Source: Oscillospiraceae bacterium (GTDB lineage: Bacteria; Bacillota; Clostridia; Oscillospirales; Ruminococcaceae). Taken from it: 50,800 nucleotides of DNA. Shown here piece by piece: positions 43,091 to 50,800 of the stretch; positions within the stretch are counted from its first letter, which is position 1; every line of letters begins with the position of its first letter. Under the pieces are notes generated by a model. It saw only the letters and a list, made by a program, of their open reading frames with translations, searched no databases and had not been told where the DNA came from. Made by a program: the position numbers and the translations under genes. The DNA is taken from assembly GCA_021201235.1 (NCBI GenBank), contig JAJQFI010000006.1, positions 1 through 50,800 on the forward strand, written 5' to 3'.

Positions 43091-44401
43091 TTACCTTCTC
43101 TTCGAAGCCGTCGCCGCAAGTGCGGCAATCACCATCGGGAGAACGGAAAGTGCCAGTCCGGTTATCGGGTTGCTTTCCGGCTCGGAGGGCTCCGAGGGCG
43201 CCTCGTCATCCTCCGTTTCGGTGTTTGTATCCTCTTCCGGCTCGTCAAGAGTGTCTTCAGGGATATGAGTGTTGGTCACTGTATACGACCAGTCACCGGT
43301 GCTTCTTATGAATGAAGAGTATCCGTCGGGAACGTCAACCTCAACAACGGTATAGCTGTATGCAAGGCTTCCGTTGCGGACAGGGAGATTTGTGAAGCTC
43401 GCCGTCCAGTTGTTGGTCTCGGAAAGGGTGACCGTCCTGCCGGTTGCCACTCCGTTCTGATAGAGCGCAACGGTTACGCTTGAAGGTCTCAATCCGTCAG
43501 CATCGTCCTCGTCAACCCAGATCTTTCTGACTATCAGATTCGTATAGGTCTGCCTCGGTCCTTCGCTCGGGGTGTGGGTGTTCGTAACGGTGAACCCGCT
43601 CGAAGCGTCGCCCGAAATTTCCGCTGTGTATCCGCTCGGCACGGTCTGCTCTTCAACGGTGTATACAATCTCCGTTCCACTCGAGTACTTCGCAAGTCCC
43701 GTCCACTCGTATGTCCAGCTGTTGCTCTCGCTGAGTTCGGCTGTCCCGACCTCGGCGCCGTCCGCAAGAAGCGTTATGGTGACGCTGTCGGGGCGGATGT
43801 TGTCCTTGTCGCTTGAGTCATCCCAGACCTTGGTCACGCTTACGCTTGTCGTCTCCGGCGTGTGGGTGTTAGTGATGGTGATGACTCCGGTGTTTGCGTC
43901 GGTCGAGCAGGTCGCCGTGTAGCCGTCGGGGACCGTTGTCTCCTCAACAGTGTATATTATTTCAATCTCGGCGTTACTGCTCGCATCGTAATAGTACTTC
44001 GGAAGGCTGTTCCATGTGTAGCCTGTGGTCTCGGCTGAGAGGGTCCGGGTGTCGGTATAGACGGTAGCTCCTGCGGCTGTGCCGGTGATTGTCACCGCAT
44101 ACTCTGCGCGCTTTCCGTCCTGATTGCCGTTGTCGTTCCAGTACTTGACGGCGGTGACGCTTGTCGTTTCAAGGGTGTTGATTACGTTGTAGCCGCTGAC
44201 AGTTGCAGTATAGCCGGTTACATCTTCTTTCTCGATAGTATATTCGATTAAGTTACCGTCCTTATACTTATCAAGATTGTCAAAGCTGTATGCCCAGTTA
44301 TCGCTTGCCGAAACGGTCACGCTGTCAATCTTTGTGCCGCCTGCCAGAAGGTTGATGGTTATCGATGCGGGGCGGGTATCATACTGATTATTGCTGTCTC
44401 G
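43091..44401 (-). pseudogene. C-terminal part of the Cna_B adhesin, beyond an in-frame TGA
   Basis: Directly continues the frame of the adhesin gene after the TGA at 44402-44404, so no frameshift is involved. It encodes the rest of Cna_B repeat 9 and repeats 10-12 (for example TTSVTAVKYWNDNGNQDGKR, TTSVSVTKVWDDSSDKDNIR). An acidic linker and the cell-wall anchor follow: NPITG (43157-43171), a hydrophobic segment LALSVLPMVIAALAA and basic KRR. NPxTG resembles the (N/S/P)PxTG motifs used by some clostridial sortases. An internal ATG at 44320 lacks a clear ribosome site. Without readthrough this part is not made and the adhesin would be secreted unanchored. Confidence 0.85.
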
Positions 44402-47400
44402 TCAGCTCTTTCTGCCGCTTACCGAGGTTGTCTCGGGAATGTGGGTGTTTGTGATGTCATAGCCCTGATATGTTGCGGTGTAGCCACTGACAGCCATTTC
44501 CTCAACTGTGTACTGGATAAGAGTGCCGTTTTCATACTTCGGGAACTCGCCGAAGCTGTAGCTCCAGTCGCCGTTCACATCCGGGGCAACGGTCACCGTG
44601 TCGATAACCGTGCCGCCCTTAAGAAGGTTGACGGTTATCTCGGTCGGGCGGATGCCGTCCTGATTGTTTGCGTCGTCCCACGTCTTGGTGCCGCTGATTT
44701 CAACAGTTGCGGGAGTGTGGGTATTGGTGACGGTCAAGCCCAAATAGGAGGTCGTGTAACCTGCAATAGCGGTTATCTCCTTGACCGAATAGGTTATCTT
44801 TTTTCCGCCGGAATAAACGGGCAGATTATCAAAGGTATACGTCCAGCTGTCGGCGGTGGAGTCTCCGGTCAAGCCGACCTCTCTGTAAACGCTTCCATTC
44901 GCAAGAAGCTGGATTACAACTCTTGTCGGGCGGATGCCGTCCTGATTGTTCGCATCATTCCAGACCTTGGTGACGGTTACTTCTGTGTCTTCCACAGTGT
45001 GGGAGTTGGTGATTACAATCTCGGTGTCAGCACTGCCTGTAATTTCAGGGGTGTATCCTGACGGGATTCCGGTCTCTTCAACCGTGTAGACTATATCCTT
45101 GCCGTTTTCGGTCTTGGGAAGATTAGTCCATGTATAGGTTCTGTCGGTCTTGGAAAGAGTCACGGAATCGACTTTTTCAGTGACACCGTCGACAGTCTTG
45201 TACAGTGTTATTTCGTAGTCGGCACGCAAACCATCCTGGTCTCCGCCGTCCACCCAGTACTTGACCACTGTAACGCTTGTGTAATCGGGTGCATAGGTGT
45301 TGGTTACCGTGAACTCATAGGTCGAGTTCTGGACGACAGCCTTGACATAGTTATCGGGAACAGTCGTCTCGTCAACGAGATAGGTTATGAGATAGCCGCC
45401 GCTGTACTTGTCAAGATTTGTCCATGTGTAGGTGTAGTTATTATCGACAGAGGTTATCGTCTGTGAATCGGTATAAACGGTGACGCCGTTTGCAACGCCC
45501 GTGAGAGTCACAACATATGAATCTCGCTCGGTCTCATAGCCGGTGTCGTCCCAGACCTTGGTCACGCTTACCTCTGTAACCTCGGGTGTATGGGTGTTGG
45601 TGATGACATAGCCGCTCGAAGCGTTGCCGGTGATAACGCATGTATAGCCGTCAACGGTGATTTCCTTGATGGTGTATTCAATCAGCTTGCCGCTTTCATA
45701 CTTTGGAAGACCGGTGATTGTCTTCTCCCAGCTGTTGCCGATGTTAAGGCTGATGGTGTCGTAATACGAACCGTTCGCATAAAGCTCAACCTCGACATAG
45801 AGCGGTCGCTTGCCGTCCTGATCGTTATTGTCCTCCCATACCTTCTTTACGGTAATCTCGGTTTCCTCGGGAGTATGGGTGTTGATGATATTGTAGCCGC
45901 TGTAGGTCGTTGTATAATCCGCAACGGCTTCTTCCTCAACGGTGTAGGTTATCAGGTTGCCGTCCTTGTACTTGTCAAGACCTGTGAAGCTGTAGGTCCA
46001 GTTGCCACCGGAACCCGGAGTCACGGTCAGGGTGTCGACAACGGTGGTGCCGTCAGCGATGAGGTTGACTGTAATCGAGCTCGGGCGGATGCCGTCCTGG
46101 TCGCTTGCGTCGTTCCATGTCTTCGTGCCGCTGATGTCGACGGTTTCGGGAGTGTGGGTGTTGGTGATGACGGCGGTGTAAACTCCGTTGCCGGTCTGAA
46201 CCCACGAGGAAACCTTCCAGCTATAGCCGGTCACGTCGGTTTCAACAAGGGTGTATACATTCGCCTTGCCCGAGGTGTAAAGCGGCAGGTCTTCAAATGA
46301 GCCCGACCAGCTGTTGGATTCGCTCAGGATTACCGATTTGCCGGTGGTGGCGCCGTTGCAGTAAAGGGTGATGGTGACAGTTCCGGGGCGGATGCCGTCC
46401 TGATTATTCGCGTCGTCCCAGACCTTACTGAACTCGAAGCTGATGGTTTCGGGCGTATGGGTGTTGGTGATGGTGAAAACGGTCTCGTCAGTGTTCGATT
46501 CCGACTTGGAGGTGTAGCCTGTAACCGCTGTTTCAACCACTTCGTACTCAATAAGCTTGCCGTTTTCGTACTTGGGAAGACCCGAGAAGGTTTCCGTCCA
46601 GCCGCCTGCGGCTGTAAGCGTCAGAGTATTGGCAGTCGGCTGACCTCCCTTATAGAGGGTGACCACAACGCTTGTCGGGCGGATTCCGTCCTGATTTTCG
46701 TTGTCGTCCCAGACCTTGTTGACGGTTATCTCGGTTGTTTCAAGCCTGTTTGTGAAGCTTGCCGAGACGGTCTTGTCCTGGGTGATGGTGCCTGTATTGC
46801 CGCTGTAGGAAACGAGGGTATAGCCCGAAAGGGTTGCCTCAGTCACTGTATAGCTTGCGTTTGCGGGAAGACCCGAGATGGTTATCGTCTCGTCGTCCTT
46901 TAAGGTCACGGTTGCAACGCCGCTCGAGTTGAAATCGACGCTGGTAACTGACGAGCCCTTTATCGCAGTATAGCTGTTGTCGGCGGCAGAAGCCATCGTT
47001 ATGGTGAAGGTGAACTCCGTCGTGTCGCTGTCGACGTTTGAAACGGTCTTGCTTATCGCAAGGCTTCCCGCGGCGGCTTCGTTGGAAATGTAAACCGTCT
47101 TGCTTCCGTTATAGGGGTATGCGGCGAATTCGGTATAACCATAAGCCGAAATGGCGCTCACATAGGTATCATATCCCGTGTCGTCCCTGATGATGAAGTA
47201 GTACTTGGTCTCATCAAGCTTGTAGCCTTCGGGAGCATATGTCTCCACATAATAGTAGAGGGTGTTCGTGAAGAGTGCAGAGGTGCCGTCGTCCTTCTTG
47301 CCAAAGGTCAGCGAGCCGCTTGTATCGGTCTCTTCTGTTGCGGAATATGACCAGGTGTTTGTGCTGAGGTCATAGACGTACAAATCGAAGGTTGCTCCGG

Positions 47401-50326
47401 GAACAGCGTGGCTCACGTCGTTTGCATCAATCTTGTTTATCGTCAGGCTTCCGTTGTGTCCGGTTGCATAGGCTTCGGGAACCTCAATCTCAATATCGGT
47501 CGAGGTGCTGTCCGAGGTGGAATCCTTGCCGCTCAGTGTTGCAACGTTCTGTACCGACACAGTCTCGCCGTCGTTTCCGGTGACGTAGACCTTATAGGTG
47601 ACAATCATCGCGAGCTCGTCGGGAACTGTGAGGGAGATGGTCGAGGTTCCGTCCTGATTGAGAGTATAGGACGAGGTGAACCCGATGGCATTGCCGCTCA
47701 TATCGACCACGGTGATGCTGTCAAGGATGAACGAGGCGTTTGCGCTCAGGGTGTCCGAAAGCACAACCATGTCGCCCGATACAAGGTCATCAGCCGTCTG
47801 GTTGACATAGATGCTGTATTCGAGCTGATTTACGCCGCCGGATGCAACTGCGGCATGCTTGCTAAGGATGATTTCGTCGACCTCAACAGTCGCTTTGTCG
47901 TCGCCGTAGATTTCGGTTCCATCGCCCCACTGGGCGCTGTTGGTGAACGATACCTTGCCGTCGCCGTCGTCATCAACCATGTTGGTGATCTTGGTCTGAT
48001 AGGTGATGGTGATATGCGACCAACCGTAGGATGAATCCGGATCGGACAGGTCGTCAATAGTGAATGTAAGAACATTGCCGCTTATGGAAGGAGTGATGCT
48101 CTTATTGCTGAAGAGCATGTCGTTGTAACCGGTAATGGTATAGGTAGCCGAGCCGTCAACATAGCTCATGCCGTCGGGCAGGGTGTCGGTTACATAGTAG
48201 GTCTTCCCTGCCAGGTTTGCATTCGGGTTGCCCCACTCATTTTTGTTGAGCACTATCGTCCATGTAGCAACGTTTTCGTTGACGGTACCGGTCTTGTTGA
48301 TAAGCTCGGCAATGGTAACGGACGAGCTGTCGCCCTCGTTATAGGAGCTGCCCTCAATCTCGTACTCAGAGGCTACGGTATTGGTGGCATAGATATACTC
48401 GCTTCCGTTCTGATACTGATACGTTACGTCATAGGTGATATAAACGATTTCGGTCAGAGTGATTGCAAAGTCAATCGTGAAGCCGCGATTGTCGTTGCTC
48501 CATGTGACCGAATAATCGGTGCCGGCGACATAGGTCTTGCCCGAGGCGCCGGTTACTTTAAGCGAGCTCTGGACATAGGCGCCGCTGTAGCTGTCGGTGA
48601 GCATATCGTTGAGAATCATGTCGTCAACGCCGGAGTACTGTGTCGGGTCGATTGTGATTGTGAAGCTTGCGGTCGGGGTTCCCAACGCTTTGCCGGTTCC
48701 CGATTTGCTCACGATGTCGGGACTAAGCGTCGGCGTCGATGTGGGATAATAGGTGGCTTCGCCGGTGTCGGTGTTGCCGTCGTCGTCGGTGATGCTGTTG
48801 GTATACTTGGTTGTAGTGTCGGGAACATCGTCCGCCGCTACTGTCGTGTAGTAGATTATTCTGTAGGCTTCGCCCTTGTCGGTGCTGTCGTCATAGGTGT
48901 CCTTGCCATAGGTGAAGCTGTCCGGGAAGGTATAGACAAGCTGTCCGCTCGAATTGACATGGCTCGAAACGGAGCCCGTGTAGACATCCGGCCAGTAGCC
49001 TCTTGAAACGGTTATGTCACCGGTAAAGGTCTGCCCTGCGGCGGGAGTGTCGGTAACGGTAACTCCGAATACTGTCGAGAACTGGTCGGGAGTGACCCAG
49101 ACTGTCCAGACTATGAGGAGCGATCCGTCGTCCAGCTTGCTGACGTTTCCGGACTTTGAAAGCTGGGACTTCTGGAAGGTAACGGTTGTCGTTTCATCAA
49201 TACCGCCGCTTCCGCCGTTCCACGACCAGGTCGCGTTGTTTGTTGTGTCGGACAGATTGTCGGTGTCGACGACATTGACGGTATAGATAATGGTGTGATT
49301 TCCTATCGCCAGAGTTCCGAGGCTTCCGGTCGCAACACTGCCATTGACCGAGAAGCTGTTTGAAACGTCGGTGCCGTCAAGATAGAACGAGCCGGTGAAC
49401 TGAAGATTGCTTCCGAGAGTGTCGGTCAGAACGAAGTTCTCCGCCGCCGTTCCGGTTATACTGAGATTGATGGTGAATGTGATGGTGCCGTCGTCATTTA
49501 TGACATAGCTCTTGGAGCCGTCTACTTCGCCGTCTTCAAGCTTGATGGTTATCTCGGTAACACCCTCAAACTGGATAACAACCTCGGTCTGTCCGTCCGT
49601 AGCGGAGGAATCAAGAGCCGCACTGAAGGCAAAGGTTCCCGTTATGTCGCTGTTCGTGGCAAGCCATGTCGTGTCAAAAATCAGATAGACGACGCCGTTC
49701 TGTATAACGTAGGAGCCGATTTCACTTCCGTCCCTGCTGTTATACAGCTTGTGGGTTCCCTCCTGAATTTCGCCGAGAACAGAATCGGGCAGTTCATAGT
49801 AGACGGTATTCTGGTTTACGGTCGGATCATAGCCATCATGGAAATCATAGGAAAATGTAAATGTATAAACGGTATCGCGTTCATAAGCCGTGTTTGGGTC
49901 AACGACCTGACCGTTTACAGTAACCTGCAGGGTGATATTTGCGGAGCCGGTCAGATTAACCGGTATTCCGACTATACCGGAAATATTGCTGTAATCGTCA
50001 GCAGATACCGCAAGAAGTGAATTTGTGAGAAGAGCTGTATTCTCTTCTGCTATCGTGTTATCATCTGTTAATTCATTGCTGTTTGTGAGCGAATTATCGT
50101 CTGTGGATATGCCGGCATCTGCCGTTGTGCTGTCATCTGTTGATGTGTCTGCTTCTGTTGTTCCGTTATCGGAATAGGTTTCGTTGCTGTCGGCTTCATC
50201 CTCCACAGATGAAGAAACAATTACAGACGAAAAAGAATCATCACCGATAATGGTCGTCGGGATGGTTCCTATGCACATCGTAATTGCCAACAGCAGGCAT
50301 GCTGTCTTTTTCAGTAGTTTGTTCAT
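44402..50326 (-). CDS. Large Cna_B-repeat surface adhesin, interrupted by a premature TGA
   Basis: The first 1,974 of about 2,410 codons. A signal peptide (KKTACLLLAITMCIGTIPTT) and an acidic Ser/Thr region (to about 110) are followed by a series of collagen-adhesin or Ig-like domains (about 115-950), then a SpaA-like domain near 955-1070 (LTINKIDANDVSHAVPGATF, APEGYKLDE). A pilin-type domain (about 1082-1190) and Cna_B repeats from about 1195 come next, each starting K-x-W-x-D (TVNKVWDDNENQDGIRP) and ending TITNTHTPE. Lys, Glu/Asp and Asn positions fit self-formed isopeptide bonds. In repeat 9 the Trp codon of K-x-W is TGA (GRKS-stop), ending the frame. GGAGG lies upstream of the ATG, and a strong promoter with a structured leader of about 250 bases precedes it. 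Confidence 0.88.
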   Translation of the reverse strand: MNKLLKKTACLLLAITMCIGTIPTTIIGDDSFSSVIVSSSVEDEADSNETYSDNGTTEADTSTDDSTTADAGISTDDNSLTNSNELTDDNTIAEENTALLTNSLLAVSADDYSNISGIVGIPVNLTGSANITLQVTVNGQVVDPNTAYERDTVYTFTFSYDFHDGYDPTVNQNTVYYELPDSVLGEIQEGTHKLYNSRDGSEIGSYVIQNGVVYLIFDTTWLATNSDITGTFAFSAALDSSATDGQTEVVIQFEGVTEITIKLEDGEVDGSKSYVINDDGTITFTINLSITGTAAENFVLTDTLGSNLQFTGSFYLDGTDVSNSFSVNGSVATGSLGTLAIGNHTIIYTVNVVDTDNLSDTTNNATWSWNGGSGGIDETTTVTFQKSQLSKSGNVSKLDDGSLLIVWTVWVTPDQFSTVFGVTVTDTPAAGQTFTGDITVSRGYWPDVYTGSVSSHVNSSGQLVYTFPDSFTYGKDTYDDSTDKGEAYRIIYYTTVAADDVPDTTTKYTNSITDDDGNTDTGEATYYPTSTPTLSPDIVSKSGTGKALGTPTASFTITIDPTQYSGVDDMILNDMLTDSYSGAYVQSSLKVTGASGKTYVAGTDYSVTWSNDNRGFTIDFAITLTEIVYITYDVTYQYQNGSEYIYATNTVASEYEIEGSSYNEGDSSSVTIAELINKTGTVNENVATWTIVLNKNEWGNPNANLAGKTYYVTDTLPDGMSYVDGSATYTITGYNDMLFSNKSITPSISGNVLTFTIDDLSDPDSSYGWSHITITYQTKITNMVDDDGDGKVSFTNSAQWGDGTEIYGDDKATVEVDEIILSKHAAVASGGVNQLEYSIYVNQTADDLVSGDMVVLSDTLSANASFILDSITVVDMSGNAIGFTSSYTLNQDGTSTISLTVPDELAMIVTYKVYVTGNDGETVSVQNVATLSGKDSTSDSTSTDIEIEVPEAYATGHNGSLTINKIDANDVSHAVPGATFDLYVYDLSTNTWSYSATEETDTSGSLTFGKKDDGTSALFTNTLYYYVETYAPEGYKLDETKYYFIIRDDTGYDTYVSAISAYGYTEFAAYPYNGSKTVYISNEAAAGSLAISKTVSNVDSDTTEFTFTITMASAADNSYTAIKGSSVTSVDFNSSGVATVTLKDDETITISGLPANASYTVTEATLSGYTLVSYSGNTGTITQDKTVSASFTNRLETTEITVNKVWDDNENQDGIRPTSVVVTLYKGGQPTANTLTLTAAGGWTETFSGLPKYENGKLIEYEVVETAVTGYTSKSESNTDETVFTITNTHTPETISFEFSKVWDDANNQDGIRPGTVTITLYCNGATTGKSVILSESNSWSGSFEDLPLYTSGKANVYTLVETDVTGYSWKVSSWVQTGNGVYTAVITNTHTPETVDISGTKTWNDASDQDGIRPSSITVNLIADGTTVVDTLTVTPGSGGNWTYSFTGLDKYKDGNLITYTVEEEAVADYTTTYSGYNIINTHTPEETEITVKKVWEDNNDQDGKRPLYVEVELYANGSYYDTISLNIGNSWEKTITGLPKYESGKLIEYTIKEITVDGYTCVITGNASSGYVITNTHTPEVTEVSVTKVWDDTGYETERDSYVVTLTGVANGVTVYTDSQTITSVDNNYTYTWTNLDKYSGGYLITYLVDETTVPDNYVKAVVQNSTYEFTVTNTYAPDYTSVTVVKYWVDGGDQDGLRADYEITLYKTVDGVTEKVDSVTLSKTDRTYTWTNLPKTENGKDIVYTVEETGIPSGYTPEITGSADTEIVITNSHTVEDTEVTVTKVWNDANNQDGIRPTRVVIQLLANGSVYREVGLTGDSTADSWTYTFDNLPVYSGGKKITYSVKEITAIAGYTTSYLGLTVTNTHTPATVEISGTKTWDDANNQDGIRPTEITVNLLKGGTVIDTVTVAPDVNGDWSYSFGEFPKYENGTLIQYTVEEMAVSGYTATYQGYDITNTHIPETTSVSGRKS

Positions 50327-50440
50327 TGATTTCCTCCTTTGCGTAAATGGTTAAACTCCTTTGCCAAAGCAGATATAATCGCCCTTCCACACATCAGCTC
50401 ATTAAAGCGTTTTTGCAAATAAAAACCCTTCAAAGCGGTC

Positions 50441-50583
50441 GGAGATTGGTCTGACTGCTCTGGAGGAAGATATAAAAAATCTCCAAAGCAAATTTGTTTT
50501 GGGGAGGTTATTCAGGTGCTGCTATGCAGTACCTCCCGGCGATGAGACGGTGATCCGTCGGGGCTGTATAACTACTTTCAGTA
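50441..50583 (-). promoter_or_regulatory. Structured leader RNA of the adhesin gene (riboregulator candidate)
   Basis: The transcript begins near 50582. It contains GACGG-AUCA-CCGUC, a CUGC-AUA-GCAG hairpin and an enclosing stem GGGAGGU/ACCUCCC (50531-50537 with 50502-50508). The same CUCC stretch can instead pair with UUUGGAG just before UUUUUU (50474-50507), a terminator-like fold. The GGAGAUU can in turn pair with AAUCUCC at 50441-50447. Three mutually exclusive CUCC/GGAG pairings suggest switching. I cannot match it to a known riboswitch class. With the promoter and terminator it fills the 406-base gene-free stretch 50327-50732. Confidence 0.5.
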
Positions 50584-50588
50584 TGGTT

Positions 50589-50617
50589 ATATTACCATAA
50601 AATGAGTGAGATGTCAA
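50589..50617 (-). promoter_or_regulatory. Promoter of the Cna_B adhesin gene
   Basis: Minus-strand perfect TTGACA (50612-50617), 17-base spacer, TAATAT (50589-50594) with extended TG. Confidence 0.82.
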
Positions 50618-50673
50618 CGGCTTTTTTAAAAAAGTTTTCGTAAAGAGTGAATTATTTTGCAGACGGGCAAAGC

Positions 50674-50706
50674 AAAGGCGACCAACCTTTACGGTCAGTC
50701 GCCTTT
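50674..50706 (-). terminator. Intrinsic terminator of the upstream related adhesin
   Basis: Minus-strand AAAGGCGACTGACC, loop GTAAA, GGTTGGTCGCCTTT. It is nearly identical to the hairpin at 43044-43077, showing that gene end and terminator were duplicated together. The T-run is weak. Confidence 0.75.
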
Positions 50707-50732
50707 TGGTGTCTATTCAGTTCGGTGCGATG

Positions 50733-50800
50733 TCAGAAGACATCATCTTCCGTATCTGAGTTTGTATCCTCAATCGGTTCATCAATATTGACCGTTTCCT
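50733..50800 (-). CDS. C-terminal end of a second adhesin-like protein, partial
   Basis: The last 22 codons before a TGA read TVNIDEPIEDTNSDTEDDVF, clearly related to the acidic linker DTLDEPEEDTNTETEDDEAP near the end of the Cna_B adhesin downstream. The frame stops where the other protein goes on to its NPITG anchor, so this copy lacks a sorting signal and membrane segment. Too short for open-frame detection; identified by similarity to its neighbour and by the shared terminator. The 5' part is outside the window. Confidence 0.7.
   Translation of the reverse strand, partial: ETVNIDEPIEDTNSDTEDDVF

Noticed and set aside
43091-50326. TGA read as tryptophan across the genome (alternative code)
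   Set aside because: pyrK, purN, galM and other genes end properly at TGA with coupled downstream starts, so TGA is a stop here; only local readthrough remains possible.
50441-50583. c-di-GMP riboswitch upstream of the adhesin
   Set aside because: The conserved bases and tetraloop-receptor pattern of GEMM-I or GEMM-II are not visible; kept as unclassified leader instead.

Overview
The window looks like chromosomal DNA from a strictly anaerobic, Gram-positive member of the Clostridia, most likely an uncultured Oscillospirales/Ruminococcaceae-type gut bacterium. The evidence is a moderate GC content, GGAGG Shine-Dalgarno sites almost everywhere, and TTGACA-17-TATAAT promoters that often carry an extended TG. 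Gene content agrees: class 1B PyrD with PyrK, a stand-alone AICAR transformylase next to a PurO-type IMP cyclohydrolase, a DUF2508 protein, a giant 2-hydroxyacyl-CoA dehydratase activase fusion, Cna_B adhesins and sortase-type anchors. TGA is a normal stop codon throughout. The genus cannot be fixed from sequence alone.

Left part (1-8.1 kb): a tRNA-Thr runs off the left edge. An ECF sigma factor is followed by a membrane-anchored beta-propeller protein, then a secreted fibronectin-III-like protein, an aldose 1-epimerase, a small DUF2508 protein and a YczE-type membrane protein.

Central biosynthetic block (7.5-28 kb, all minus strand): argG-argH-argF-yczE sits behind a promoter overlapped by two tandem ARG boxes. 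Upstream of it a near-continuous 16-kb run of 14 genes, pyrC-K-D-F-E-B-purE-F-M-N-O-H-D-L, starts from one strong promoter. This joins de novo pyrimidine and purine synthesis in one transcription unit. Several members are odd: PurF lacks its N-terminal Cys nucleophile, PyrB carries only the zinc-binding tail of PyrI, and PurL contains an in-frame palindromic mobile element.

Between 28.0 and 32.7 kb lies a tightly overlapping five-gene operon: a circularly permuted ATP-grasp, an alpha-E protein, a transglutaminase-like protein, an aspartoacylase/AstE-type metallohydrolase, and a second copy of that family that has lost its metal and catalytic residues. Its leader contains an intrinsic-terminator-like hairpin. 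This is the best candidate here for an undescribed peptide or amide-bond system.

Right part (32.8-50.8 kb): a large acyl-CoA dehydratase activase, an AAA ATPase with a DUF4143 tail, a GH13 glucosidase, a short-chain dehydrogenase, and a secreted transglutaminase-like surface protein behind its own leader terminator. A roughly 2,410-codon Cna_B adhesin is interrupted by one in-frame TGA and is preceded by a long structured leader. The tail end of a second, related adhesin gene is cut by the right edge. A dispersed palindromic repeat (GGGCGGAT...ATCCGCCC) occurs in at least five intergenic places.
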